Assembly (NCBI GenBank): GCA_940671915.1
Contig: CALNVZ010003435.1
Coordinates: 4,904,799 to 4,968,798, forward strand
Length of the DNA: 64,000 nucleotides
DNA from: Paracentrotus lividus
Taxonomy: Eukaryota > Echinodermata > Echinoidea > Camarodonta > Echinidae
Direction of reading: 5' to 3'
Positions 1 to 12,256 of the stretch are shown here, piece by piece. A model generated the notes under the pieces. It was given only the letters and a program-made list of their open reading frames with translations, was not told the origin of the DNA and did no database searches. The translations under genes and the position numbers were made by a program. How positions within the stretch are numbered: the stretch's first letter is position 1; every line of letters begins with the position of its first letter.

Positions 1-1089
1 AATCAGTTTAACAACATTATTTTGGGGGTTAGATTAAAAGGAATTGAGGTAAATAATAATATAATGACAGTAATCCAAGTAAGGAAGTCAGCATATCCAT
101 TCCAGCCAGGTTTAAAAAAATGATATTTTATGTACCGTTTTTCCATCTAATTATCATTTATGTTTATAATTTATGCAAATGAGCATGAACAATTGCAAAA
201 ATCATGAAAAAGACATTAGTTCATGAAAATTCAGACATTGCTCTATTTGAATATGCAGCCTAAAAGCAAAAAGCAAAAACTTTATTTTGTCCCAAAAAGG
301 TTCACTTTTCAAAGAATGGCCCGGTGACGAGACTAATTTCTTTCCTCCATGCCCCAACGCTGAGCTAAGCCATTATCCCGAGAACATTGTTATCTTTGCA
401 ATTTCAGAGCGTCTACGGAGTATTTATTATTTGGATATTAAAATTGGACTCAAAATAATCAATAAAATGTGAGTAAAAATGCCATCAAAACCGGGAAAAC
501 GTCACAGACACCAATGTCCATATCCAAAGCACCGTAGATAGCCCATCAACTCCTGCCGATGTATCGGAGTAACAACGGCGCGAATTCATACATTGCGTGA
601 CCAAGCCACGAAGTTTCGCAGCGCCAGACTCTGCGTCCGTGCAATCCAATACTGATCAATGATATACTAGTATTCGAAAAATATTGGAAAGCCTTCTCGA
701 AAACGAACGAAGAATATAAAATTTCATTCTTTTTACTTTGTTGTTTTAAACTAATTTGTACCTTTGTATAGCTGTCCTGAATACATGTTCAGCCACGGCA
801 TGTTCAATTATTTTTGGTACAATTTATTTTTTTTTGAGGGGGGGGGACTATAACTTACAAACGACGGAAACATTCGGTCAAAACTAGGCTTGTTGCTCAT
901 TCAGATGCCATGATCAGGGCCAACACTAAAGTAACGTTATTTTTCTAAGACTCTCGTAACAATTCTCTATAATCTTATCATGTAATAACAAAAAGATATG
1001 GATAATATGAACTGTCTGTTTGTTTGTTTGTTTTTTTTTTTCAAACTACATTTCTTAATACTGCTACGTGTATGACTTAAAGTACATGT
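1..1089. other. AT-rich intergenic DNA, no gene seen
   Basis: I see no exon with family similarity and no consistent splice-flanked reading frame. It holds a short G run (about 837-847) and a TTTG/T-rich tract (about 1017-1041). The only open frame of note, about 60 codons near 287-472, has no recognisable domain. Confidence 0.5.
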
Positions 1090-2050
1090 AAACCCCTCAC
1101 AAAAAGTTCCACAAATCAACTTTGGTCCATGATAACTTTTCAGGTACGCTTCAGTTATTTCTGCTATTCATACCATTGGAAAGATAATTTATTCCCCTTT
1201 TTATTAATAACATATTTGTAATGATTGTGCCATGCTTCAATGCACAGAATATCAGAATATGGCAAAAGGTAAAAGTTAAATGTTGTAAAATGTATTTTTA
1301 TTGATCACACTAAAGTTCCGCGACTCGAATTTAGGCCCTGATAACTTTTGGGGTATTTTCTATTTGTTTTAATTTTTGTTTATACCATTGTCAAGTTAAT
1401 TTATTCCCTTTTTATTGATACCTAATTGGTCATGGTGATGCCATGCCTGGGTCCACAGAACCCCTGGATACCGCCTGAATGCAAGGCGAAGCGAAAGATA
1501 ATGTTCAGTTTTAAGTTCCGTAACACAACTTTGAACCTCGATACATTTTAATGTGGGTTTTAATCAATTTTTATAGCATTGAAAAGTTCATTTAATCCTC
1601 TTTTTATTGATGCCCTATTTGAAATGGTAACATCATGTTTGAATGCACATAATTCATGAATATAATGCAAAGTAAAAAGTGAAAAGTTGCGAAATGCATT
1701 GTTATTGTTCAAATATAACTCGCAACAGAAAATGATAGTCGCAATAGGCATTTAATTTGCCATGCATGTAAGAGCAACACTGCTGTTACAATTAGGGCAT
1801 CATTGAAAAGAGGTATATAAATGAACTTGACAATGACATGAATTCAATAAATCTTAGAAAATACCCCAAAAGTTATCAGGGCCTGAAGTCGAGTTGTGAA
1901 ACTTAATTTGATCAATAAAAATGCATTGAAGCATGACACAAGGGGAATAAATTATCTCTCTAATGGTATGAATGTCAGGAATGACTAAAAACGTACCAGA
2001 AAAGTTATCATGGCCCAAAATCGAGTTGCGGAATTTTATGTGAGGGGTTT
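1090..2050. mobile_element. foldback element with internal tandem subrepeats
   Basis: The ends are inverted copies: AAACCCCTCAC at 1090 and GTGAGGGGTTT ending at 2050. Similarity continues inward through a shared block containing GATAACTTTT. Inside the left arm, a roughly 200-bp unit starting AAGTTCC recurs at about 1104, 1312 and 1512. Inverted units fill about 1850-2045. No transposase frame is visible, so it is non-autonomous. Class not assignable by eye. Confidence 0.8.
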
Positions 2051-4531
2051 AGTCTAAACGTCGGACCAAACTCTATTCTACGTTTTGTTTTGTATTATGT
2101 AATACTGTAAGACATATTAACAAATAAATATATGCTAAATCAAGGAATCTAGTGTCTTTAAAAAACTCGCAATAAACAATTATTAAACAAGTACACACAT
2201 GTAGCCTACCAGGCGCTGATTCAAGATTTCAGAATTAAAATTACATTCTGCGGGCCCAATTGTCTGGGGACAATAGCGGCTCATGGGCCGATACGTTTTA
2301 TTGTGTGACGTCACGGTGCGTCCGCTACTGCCTACATAATAATTATCGAATTATGTTGCTTAAAACTGGGGAGAGGATGGCCTAATAGCATGCATGTAGG
2401 CCTACCAAAATGTTAAATTTTAGAGAGTATGTGTTTATAATGTGTTGTCTTGTTAAATCATCTTTATATATACATTTAATAAAAAATATATAAATTTCAC
2501 CACAAAAGTAGATAATACATTAACTGTGCATAAATTATGCGAACATCGGCTGAGTGAACATAACAATCGGCGGCTGGTTTAGTGGAGGCTTCCACATGAC
2601 ATTGGCGCCATTATCATCGAGAAAATCTTTTACAGCTTGAAGGCCTACCTTATGGTAGAGGGCATAAAAGCTCGTGCTTGTTTCTGTTATTCCAGAATAA
2701 ATCATACTTTATATCTGCCTTGATTACATGTTCCTTTTTTTTTTTTTATTTTTTTTTTTTAGTGTTTGATGTGAAATCGGCTGATTATGGCTTCCATGGG
2801 TGCCATTTCGAAAGAGAATATCGCATGCACGTAAACAGAGTAAGGCATGGCATCGCTCGAGTTATGTTATAGTCAATAATAGACCCATTAGTTTCTTGAC
2901 ATAGTTATGAAAATCAATTTATTAAGGATTTACTGAGAATATCAGGAACTATCAATTACATATCATATTCTTGAGACCAATTGTACGCTTTCGAGGCTTG
3001 TCATTATAAAACTCGACACACACAAAAAAGTAATTCACCCATTTTAAACAAATCCTCGTATTTCCTGAGGTAAATTATCAAAGAGACGGATCTTTTGGGG
3101 AAATATTACTGAAGTTGTAGGAAAATACATTGTACGTTTTCTGTGTGAAAATAGGCACATGTGTCCTATTTCCTCTTCCTGTTTTATGCCAACTAGCAGG
3201 ATTACCCGTGGCAGCATTGGGGGGGGGGGGGGAATGCATTTTTTGTATTCTGTATTGAAGTTTGTGTTTAGGGGCGGTCTTTTTGTAAGAACACGTCAAA
3301 AATACCACAAATAACCCCCTCATATACATCTACGAACAATTTAACCATGTACCAAATATTCCAGCTAAATTGAGTGGAAAATATCCGAAAAGCGCCGTCA
3401 AAAAAACAAAAACAAAACAAAACAAAACAAAAAAATAAAAAATAAAAAAACGGAAGGCAGACAGACGGACGGACGGATAGACGCTCAAGATTAGCCAAAT
3501 TATAGAAAGGGTTAATCTTTTTCATTATTTCATGTGTCATTCTTTTCTTCTTTGTTTTTGCCGCCCTTTTTTGTCATCCCCGAGTGCGACGACCCCAGGT
3601 ATCACATGCGACCCCACTGACAGTATTGTACAAGTTATAAATCCCCATACGATCCAATAAGTTGGTTGGTTGGTGGTTAAGTTTTGGATGGTGCTCTTCA
3701 ATCTGTGTTGCAGCCTAGGACATAATTATGTTTGTGTCTGCCCAAGGAAGGACAGGTTAAGTGACCCTTTGATTTTCTCAAAGCTTTGCCCCCACAAGCA
3801 TCTTGGTTTTGAGGGAAATATTTTACTCGACATATTCACTATCGTTTGTTTTTTTAACTGTGGAGAGAAATCCCTTGGATATTTAATTTACAACATACAT
3901 GTAGCCCAATTTAGCCAACTTCAAACGTCTCACTTTGGATGTCTTCCGGTATGCACTTTGAGCAACACTTTAACAAACATCTACTAACATGAATAACATG
4001 AACATGTATTTCCAGTATCTTAGCCGAAGGCATCGACCCCTTGCTAATGAACAGATGACTTCCAGCCGAGGTCATTGAATCTGATCCCGAATATACTTTT
4101 AAAATAAATCAAATATAATATTCATGTTATTTTTCTTGTTTCCAGTACGTCTAAGGTATAAAAGTACAGTCTACTCCTGTTATAACAGGCACAGGCCTGT
4201 GAACAGATTTCATCATACATGTAAGGAGGCGATTTTCCCGTTCAAAACGTCAAACATATTCATGTGTGTTTATGTGATCACGTGATCAGAATATAATTTT
4301 TTTTTCGTTTTTATACAGCTCAGGCAAAAGGTATCAGTCAAAGCTCTTTTTCATAAATGTTTCTTCTCTCTTGTTATTGCAGCCCATTCTCGCATCAAGA
4401 ATTCAAAGAGTTCTCTCTTGTTGACCAGCTTTTTTTCCTGCATCCTGTCTTTGATTTCATTCCAAAAATTCACAACACTGAAACCCATATGAACAAGAGC
4501 TTGGTCTTATAAATTTTCCCAAGCTGCACCC
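2051..4531. other. intergenic DNA with low-complexity tracts
   Basis: No supported gene. It contains a perfect CRE-like TGACGTCA at 2306-2313 in a locally GC-richer stretch, T runs near 2735-2760, a G run at about 3219-3232, an A/C-rich tract with GACG-type microsatellite (about 3400-3482), and a half-site of the 'ACAGTC...CTCCTGTTATAAC' MITE at about 4162. Frames of 80-105 codons here fall largely in low-complexity sequence. Confidence 0.5.
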
Positions 4532-4798
4532 TGTTGCATAAAACTTCTAACCAGAGTTTTTTCCGGTTAAAATCTGAAAACTCCGGTTAAAGTCCAAAAA
4601 CTCCGGTTACAATATTTTTCTGGATTTTTTACTGTTTTTTCCATTGCATAAAAACATACCAGAGTTTTCAAAAGTATTAATGCAATAAATTTTTAGGGCG
4701 TTTTAAAACTCAGGTTGAATAACCTAAGAAATAGGTCTACATAAGCTGAGTTTTTTAACCCGAGAAAACTCGGGTTAGAAAAAAAGTTTTATGCAACA
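4532..4798. mobile_element. MITE with TGTTGCATAAAACTT termini
   Basis: The left end reads TGTTGCATAAAACTT at 4532; the right end is its near-exact complement AAGTTTTATGCAACA ending at 4798. The inverted similarity continues through CTAACC/GGGTTAG and AGAGTTTTT/AAAACTC. The interior repeats the motif ACTCCGGTTA. No coding capacity. Confidence 0.75.
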
Positions 4799-4855
4799 CC
4801 ACCCAGTAGTATGCATTTGGTTTGATCCTGAGCACCTCGATTTAAGAAGAATTGA

Positions 4856-5278
4856 CTGTGCAGTCAACTCCATTATAACGAGGTGCTCGGGACAAGGCAA
4901 ATTACCTTGCAATAACAGAGATGCCAACATGTTATGGAATAATTAGAACGCGAAAAACAGCTGAAACAAATGTCTTGACAACAAGAGAAAGAAAACTATT
5001 GATTTGGACGCATTCCCAAAATTGAATGACGGAGCAAAATGTTATTATCCGTGCTTTCTCTAGTGAGAAGTCATTTGTTTTCGGTGTTCTGATTGCGTTA
5101 TTCGCATTCTAATGTTATAATTATTCCATAACATGTTGGCATCTCTCCAATAATGAAATCTCTTTGCCCTGAACATATCTAGGCACAAGGACATACTGTA
5201 CTTTTAATAAGAACAGGAGAATCACCTACACAGAATGAAATCGTCTTCTATCAATGCTCATTCTAACAGGAGTTGACT
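4856..5278. mobile_element. member of the ACTCCTGTTATAAC MITE family, interrupted by a second MITE
   Basis: The left terminus (GCAGTCAACTCCATTATAAC) and right terminus (CTCATTCTAACAGGAGTTGAC) belong to the family best preserved at 6573-6880. The element is split by another inverted-repeat element at 4917-5146, so the nesting gives relative age: this one is older. Confidence 0.65.
4917..5146. mobile_element. MITE with AGAGATGCCAACA termini (nested copy)
   Basis: The termini AGAGATGCCAACATGTTATG and its complement match over about 29 bp, giving a 230-bp element with no coding sequence. CAATAA lies within 1 bp of both ends, a possible target-site duplication. A second family copy is at 25858-26119 (repeated at 33983-34246 by the assembly duplication). 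Confidence 0.8.
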
Positions 5279-5534
5279 TTACTTGAAGCAAATGACCAAC
5301 ATTTAGAGAATAGTCCACATTTTAATACAGAGTATATTTGGGATATATCAGTGATGGATTTGCCCAGGGTAGAAGATAACTGCACAGCATGCATTTCAGA
5401 TCATATGAAATAATTGTAAACATATAAATGTGGAACCTTGCTCGTGGACAAGTGAAGGAAAGAAGTGACAATATTCCACTACATGACCGACTGCTAAAAC
5501 AGAGCCGGCAAATACTAGCGGTTGGTTTAGGCGC

Positions 5535-5739
5535 CTTCTCCATTCAAAAGGCGTCTAGCAGCTCAACAGGCGTCAGTTTCCCGAGGGTTCCTGTTATGTT
5601 CCACCCTGGGAAACACCTGGCTTTCAGCTTTTAACATGTTTAAGTCGTATTAAGATTTCGAGATTCTATTCAAAAGCCGATAAATCGGCATTATTTGGAA
5701 CAAAGGATGCGAGAAACAGACACCTTTTGAATGGAGAAG
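5535..5739. mobile_element. MITE with CTTCTCCATTCAAAAGGCGTC termini, diverged copy
   Basis: The left end is CTTCTCCATTCAAAAGGCGT and the right end ACACCTTTTGAATGGAGAAG. The interior shares GTCAGTTTCCCG, CTGGGAAACA, CTTTCAG and a GTATTAAGATTTC block with the tighter copy at 11815-11964. This copy carries extra sequence. Confidence 0.8.
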
Positions 5740-5746
5740 ATGCCTA

Positions 5747-5809
5747 AGGGTGCTATCTCACTTCGCGTCCCGGAGACGTCTCCGCGAAGTGAGATACATG
5801 TAGCACCCT
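5747..5809. repeat. compact perfect-arm hairpin
   Basis: TATCTCACTTCGCG (5754-5767) pairs with CGCGAAGTGAGATA (5783-5796). The loop region contains the palindrome GAGACGTCTC. Outer GGGTGC/GCACCC arms extend it, with a 6-nt asymmetry on the right. It abuts the MITE at 5535-5739. Function unknown. Confidence 0.7.
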
Positions 5810-5860
5810 TACTGTACTACACGTACAAACAGTAAACTGTTCCCACCGTAACTACAGCAT

Positions 5861-6499
5861 TTACAGATGAAGGAAACAAGTTAATTCAATTACACCAGAA
5901 ACAAATATAAGAACCATTGTCAGCAATCCATAGTATGACAGACTTGGACTGCATGATAACTGCTCTACTATAAAATATCTGTAGGAGATATCTGTCATCA
6001 AGATGGTTGAATTTAATCCTACCACAATGACGACATTGTACCTCCATGATCCATGACCCAAAAAGACTCCAGCTTCATATCCAATATTTATGTGTGCCAT
6101 GTAACAAAAAAACTCTCTTAAACCGTTTTGAAATGTTAGAGATGGAAAATGTGGAGATCCATGGATGAAAGTGGTTCGAGTTGAAAAGAGTTGTAGAAGA
6201 GATGGACATACTGAGGAAATGATCACAGAAGCAAGAGTAGTAACAGGGAAAGTATGATAGAAGTGGAACTGAGAAAATGAGATAAAGTAATGGAGGTTTA
6301 AGATAAAGAGGTTGTTTTTGTCTCTGGATAACAGCATACATTTTAATACTAGTGCCATTTTCTTTTGAAATATTTGCCAAACCTTGTATATGCTGTGGCA
6401 GTGAAGATCTGGATATATGTATCTCTGAACTAAAAACAACTTGATCCTTATAAAGTGCAGCAAACTGTTTAAACACAAGGTTAATATATGTTGTGACAA
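5861..6499 (-). other. unassigned 212-codon open frame, hydrophobic C-terminal half
   Basis: This is the longest stop-free stretch in the window. The last ~85 residues (from about GYEAGVFLGHG) contain hydrophobic runs that could be membrane segments. I recognise no family, see no clear splice acceptor, and a second frame is also open here. The antisense strand is pyrimidine-rich, which lowers stop-codon frequency. Probably fortuitous. Confidence 0.12.
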
Positions 6500-6572
6500 T
6501 GTGGAAACTTTCTAGGTTATATTTTTGAAAGCTTCCCATTGTGGTCACAACAAATTACCATAACATCAATAT

Positions 6573-6880
6573 TACAGTCCACTCCTGTTATATCAAGGTT
6601 ATTGAGGCCAAGGGCCTTTTCAAAGAAAGAGTTAATTTTGATGTGAAACCACATTTAAATTCCTAGTTGCTTGCTGTGATCACAACTTTGGAAAGCCATG
6701 CCCTGGGGATGCACCTTATTGGGCAGTGTATCATTGAGATTGTGTGTATGCAAGTATAATGTTAATTTAAATGTGATTTAAAGTCAAACTCAACTATTTG
6801 TGAAGGACACGCCAGGAGAATTGCTTCTTTATAACAGAATCTTGTACAGTCTATGCTCATTATAACAGGAGTGGACTGTA
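6573..6880. mobile_element. type copy of the ACTCCTGTTATAAC MITE family
   Basis: The 20-bp end TACAGTCCACTCCTGTTATA at 6573 is matched exactly in inverse orientation, ending at 6880. The 308-bp interior is AT-rich and non-coding. Full or partial relatives occur at 4856-5278, 14490-14677, 35541-35622, 36232-36312 and 58097-58276. Confidence 0.85.
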
Positions 6881-8448
6881 TATAAAAATTTGTACATATG
6901 TGTAAGATATTATGTGACAATGACTGAAGATGTGTGTGTTCAGATGTTGAAGAAACATGTAAATCTTTGAGTGTCATTGTATATAAAAAGATAGCAGAAG
7001 TTTGTAGGGTGCTTACCTAGCAGCCACAAAAGCAAAGTCTGGCATGCATACACAACTAATTCAGAGCAAGGACAGATGGAAATATGCTCTGCATCTTGTT
7101 GCTTTGCACACCAAAACTAAACCCTTGCCTGCTAAACGGTGCTCTTGGCTGAAACTGCTGATTCGGATGAATTGGACATTCCTCATAGACTTCTAGAACA
7201 TATTTCTGGAGAGTTCTGTTCCATTTATCAACATGTTCTGTAGAAAGCCCTTTTCAGGTGAAGCTGCAAGCCTGAGGAAGCAGAGTCCAGGTCAGAATTA
7301 TTATAACATTCGTGAAGACTAACGGCTAGTTGTTCTCTCTTTATTCAGGTCTCCTATCACTCTGCTTTGCTGATGTATGGTATAAATTCACGAGTTACAT
7401 GTACTTGCAGCAACAGGATCAAAGTTTGTACATCATATAATTTCCTCCTCTAGTTGCAGTTCTGATGGAGTGCTTCAATATCTTTGGGCTTGTCAAAACT
7501 TTTGGCAAGAAAGGTTAGTACTGCCTATCATCTTGGTGAAGTCTTGCTACATTGTGTTCTTTGCGATGTTCACAAAATCTGCATCATCCTTTCTTCTTTT
7601 TTTTTCTGAAAAGGGAATTTCGTCAGACATCAGAATACTATCTCTTTCTGTCGGTAGTTCTTTGCTTTAAAACCTTTGCCAAAGATCTCACTGATCTTCA
7701 ACAAAAAAGAAAGAAAAAAAAAATATCTGGGAGGGCTAAAAAACAATGAATATAAGTACTGCTTGTTTGGGAAATCTACATGTTTATCTTGAAAAAGGAG
7801 GGGGAAAAGAGAAGTTAAAACATGTGTTTTAAAGGTCTTTGTAACTTACTAAAATATGGTATCCTTTCCTCAGCCACACCAGTGGCCTTTGACCTAATTA
7901 CCCTAAATATCTAATCAGATTGTATTCCTGCAGAATTCCTAATCAAGTTTTGTTTTGATATCGCAAGCACAAAGGCCAATGTCCAGAATTCCTATGCATT
8001 GACCTATGGGACCCTTACGTAATTACAACATTTTACTTTGCGGTACAAAATCTAATCACATCATCTGCCTATGGTGATCCATACTACCATGAAGAGTCAA
8101 GGTTACATCTTAAGTGGTTCTTGAGATAAAGGGATAGCAAGACGGATGGACGTACATGAATGGATGGAGGACCGACAACCTGAACACATGCCTTCAGCAC
8201 CCCTTTGATGACGCCGACATAAAAATGTAGACAATACGTACATAATTTTTGCTACGGACCTGTAGGCATACCCCCCTCCCAGACATTCATATTTCTCAAA
8301 CTCAATTCAGAATATAAGCTGTGCTATATGTTCAAATCTTTCATGTGGAGAGCTTCTTCAGATGTACAATTGAGTGGAAATAGTAAAGTCGTCATCTCAT
8401 AGGGCCTACATGTACATGAACAAGTTTTATCTGTAATTGCATGGTAAT
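6881..8448. other. intergenic DNA; diverged DR1-repeat remnant in its right half
   Basis: No supported gene. From about 7876 to 8227 the order GCCTTTGACCTAATTACC, 'CCTATGGTGATCC', 'GGTTCTTGAGATAAAGGGAT', 'GACGGATGGACG' and 'CGACATAAAAATG' follows the intact element at 60625-61547, so this is an old copy of that repeat. Short T runs near 7595 and A runs near 7705 explain the local open frames. Confidence 0.4.
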
Positions 8449-8565
8449 AGCCGAGTCACACACAGTGAAACCAACTCCTAACCGACTACTAGCTTGCCAT
8501 TCATGGTAATGTAATATTTAGTTTGGTGTCTGTAAAGGAGTCGGTTTCACTGATGTGACTCTGCT
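8449..8565. mobile_element. short MITE with AGCCGAGTCACA termini
   Basis: The left end AGCCGAGTCACA...CAGTGAAACC...ACTCCT is matched by the complement of AGGAGTCGGTTTCACTGATG followed by TGACTCTGCT. This makes a ~117-bp stem-loop element with ~30-bp imperfect arms. Confidence 0.7.
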
Positions 8566-10200
8566 TTAAGGAAAGACATATGTGAAGCCCAGTTCACATT
8601 TCAGACAATGATCTATTTCAAGGTCTGAGATATCTATTTCAAAGCAAATTCTCACACTTTCATCACATGTAAGCGAAGCTTTCCTCATTTCTACCCAGAA
8701 ATTCCAAGAAAAGGATCTAGGAATATCACATTGTTGTCTTATGTCAAGTTTGGTTTATATCCTCATACAGATTAAAGGTAGGACGTTTGCCTAGTTCTTG
8801 TAGCAAAAAGTACATGTATATTGGATTAAAACTTTGACCTGTCTGAAATATGTGCTTTTTGCACGATTTCAGGATGAAACATATTAATGTCAAACAAGAC
8901 TGTCTAAACAAGGCTCACTGAAGCCTATATGAATGCCAGCAGACACGTGTGGTAGCTGCACAGGGCAAGACCTCAGGAACAAATTATATTTAGTAGTAAC
9001 CGTAATTTTGTTATTATCAATGACAAATGTTTTATTTTATTATTACACTGGTTGATAACTCTTCATCATACCATTATTAAATGGAACAGATATTTGAATA
9101 TTGAAATAAATTTTAGGTAAGAATGTAAATGCTTCATAAATGTGTGTGTCCACGTATCTCCCTCCATTTGTCTGATTATGATTAAGTAAATATTTTGTTG
9201 TGTGTTTGCAAATTCATTCCATTTAAGTGGTTTTGTGTAATACTTGTAGAACATTGCGGTGGCAGTTCAGTCAGTCACCAAAGTTAAATGATGGCATGAT
9301 GGAAAGACAATAAGAAAAGACAGTTTAGAATTTGCATCTGTAGAGGTCGAGATGTTGACGAAAAGAACAGAAAACTTAAAGAAAAACGTCCTACAGAAGA
9401 GATATTGAAATGATGCCACATTCAGTTCATTTTCACCCAGTCCAGTGTTGATATGGCTTCAATAGTTCTGTCTCAATTATCTCTTGCATTATTTTATGCT
9501 GTACTGAAGGCGTTTTACTGTAATGCTTACCAGTAGTGCACATGAGTTTAGTTTAAAGGCGTGTAAGTTACTAAAGACAGACTAATGTCACTGACAATCC
9601 TTAATTTACAAATAACTGTACATGTGATCAGATTAATGTAATCCGATCAAAAGTTATGTCATTGACTTCTTAATTTGGTGACATTTGTTTAAATTTTAAC
9701 ATCATGGACTCTTTTAAAACGTCATATTTAAAAACACATTGGACCAAAGGGGATTGTTACAAATTTAAGATTGATCTAGATACTGGTATTCAAGTTGAAG
9801 TGTAATTATGCCTTTCGTTTGAAAATTTTTTTCTCTTGTATGATTTGTATGCAGTCAAGTATTCCAGTTTTTACTCTCCAGATTAATCTTTTTTCCCCCA
9901 AACTGGTTAAAAGTTCCTCCATGGCTCTTTAAATTAAACAGTTAGGTTAGGTACAATCCGAGAACTATGATCATGATTATTAACTACATGTATGAGAAAT
10001 CTTACATTACATGTACTTGAATGATGCAGAAATGCCCAAGTTGTAGTTTAACCAAGGCACTCACAGATGCATCAAGTTGCTGCACCTGAATGCAAGATCC
10101 ACACATTCACAGATCGCTGCTTCCAGTGACCTGATGTAAACATCTGAACTGTCGAACCTTGGTACTCGAGATGACTGATCTTTGTCTTTGTATGAGATAG
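8566..10200. other. AT-rich intergenic DNA, no gene seen
   Basis: No exon with recognisable similarity, no RNA gene and no clear repeat boundaries. Open frames are short and not flanked by splice signals. Confidence 0.45.
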
Positions 10201-10864
10201 TGGGCCGTATGCATAAAAAGTAGCAATTGCTTGTGCTGGCCTTTTACTTGAATCCGTATGCATGAACATAAGCAATTATTTGCAAGCAAATGCTTTTGCT
10301 AGCAAGCACAAGCAATTGCTTGATGTCCGCAAGCAATTGCTTAAAGATCAAGCAATTGCTTGAAAACGTATGCATAAAACGAACCTTTTGCTTGTTCTTA
10401 TAAGCAATTGCTTACGTTTTTTCAAGCTCCGTCATAGCAGCTTGAGCTCTTGCTTAATCGGGACGTTCGCGGTTAAGAATCATGTTTATGCTCGTTAGAG
10501 AAAAACGAAAGTTGGACAGGAGTAGAATAAATTAATAAATTAATAAATTAATAAATTAAATTGCATTTTTTTCATTTTGTTCTGAAATATGTCAGCCTGG
10601 AATGTTATACTGCCACGTCAGGAAAGGCTACCCCACACGCATGACATTTAAATACACTACTAGTATGCGAAACCCGCCTTTGTTCTCCCATGAATGATGT
10701 TCGCACCGGCGTGACGTCGCTATTGTTGAGATCGTAAGCAATTGCTTGCTGGAGGCAAGCAAAAGGTTTGAGCACAAGCAAAATGTTATGCATACGGAAT
10801 TAAGCAATTGCTTGAGCTTGATGTTTTGCTTGAAGCAATTGCTTCTTTTTATGCATACGGCCCA
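10201..10864. mobile_element. 664-bp inverted-repeat element studded with AGCAATTGCT palindromes
   Basis: The terminal inverted repeats are TGGGCCGTATGCATAAAAAG (left) and its complement (right), continuing through AGCAATTGCTT with one mismatch in 32. Inside I count eight copies of the self-complementary decamer AGCAATTGCT, at about 10222, 10310, 10329, 10349, 10401, 10736, 10804 and 10834, crowded near both ends. Between them is a short TAAATTAA tandem (about 10525-10558). Non-coding. Confidence 0.85.
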
Positions 10865-11814
10865 GTGTCTCCCAAATCCTCAATGTGAAACAGTTTTCTC
10901 TTAGAGCTACAAAATGTATCTCTCCTTACAGATTCCAAATGACCTCTTTTTCATTTATAATATTACATTCCATAATTAGTGATGCTCAATTTTGAGGTAA
11001 AAATGCTGAGGGACAGAGAATGCTCTACGGGAGGATTGGTCGGAAAGACTAACGTGTTGGTGGGTGTGTCCAAACCAAAGAATTTTCAAAATATACCAAA
11101 ATACGCTACATTTTGACCAATCGTTCAGCAATTTTGACCATAATACAGGTGAATTATGGTACTATTGGTCTTGACTAATTCTTTTCTGAAATGTAATGAC
11201 TATGAAATTTAAAAATCATTACCTACTGTGAACAAGTTTATTTGATTATTTAAGTACTGTAGACCTGTTCAAATTTATTATTTCTTTGTGTGCACCAGAC
11301 AATACAGACATAGGTTGGTCAAGTCACAAACTGACCGTGTTTTTCAAAACATCTACAGTGATGATGTTCATAAAGCGGAGATAGTTATATGTCCAATCTA
11401 ATGTTAATGTTGGGTATGAGAGGATTTTAAAGGTATTCTTGAGAAGCCGCTTGACGTGTAATGGAGTTCTTACATTTAGGGTAGTTATGATGTTATCTTA
11501 AAATTTAAACCTTGTTTTAATGGTTGCCGTTGTCTGAAGCTATACTGAAAGGAAGGTAAATGCTCTTTTTCCTTTTAAGTGTATATGTTTATTATAATTT
11601 ATTACAATGCAGTAAATAAGGGATCAACCTTGACAAGCAGCCAATAGCTTTTTGTCATCCGTCAATCAGCTGCATTTTCTATTTTCTTTTATATTTTATA
11701 TTTTATATGTTGTAATTGCTTTAATATTTTTCTAAAAATTATTTAACAGATGTAAAATTAGTAAAAATGAAAAGCTGAAACTGAAATGGAATAGCTGAAA
11801 GAACACTACACAAA
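10865..11814. other. AT-rich intergenic DNA, no gene seen
   Basis: Nothing supportable. ATTTTATATTTTATAT low complexity occurs near 11680-11710. Confidence 0.4.
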
Positions 11815-11964
11815 CTTCTCCAATCAAAAGGCGTCAGTTTCCCGCGGCTTCCTGGGAAACATTCGGCTTTCAGTTTTTAACATGTTTAACGTGCTTAAGC
11901 CGTATTAAGATTTCTGGATTCTAATCAAAAGCCACGGGAAACTGACGCCTTTTGATTGGAGAAG
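11815..11964. mobile_element. MITE with CTTCTCCAATCAAAAGGCGT termini, intact copy
   Basis: A 150-bp element with a perfect ~30-bp inverted repeat: CTTCTCCAATCAAAAGGCGT plus CAGTTTCCCG at the left and the exact complement at the right. Same family as 5535-5739. The perfect arms suggest it is younger than that copy. Confidence 0.9.
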
Positions 11965-12256
11965 ACGACGAATCTACACGGTCCTCTGATTTTGGCCATT
12001 AATTTCTGATGGATTTTAGTGTTGACAAATTAAGATTATCCTTCAAACACTGCTGATTGCATCAACATGGATATTGATCCACTCTTATTTCATAAAATGT
12101 TACATATTTTTAACACTTGCATATCTCTGAGCACAAGGTATATATTTTTATTTTTATAGTGTTCATGAGTCCTGGGTTAAAGTAGTGATAAGTATGTGGT
12201 ATGTAATCATGTAATCATCTCATTTGTTTAATAAATGTATTCCACTTCACAGCAGC

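Noticed and set aside
2306-2313. CRE site marking a promoter of an unseen gene
   Set aside because: A single 8-bp palindrome with no downstream exon is not enough to call a promoter.
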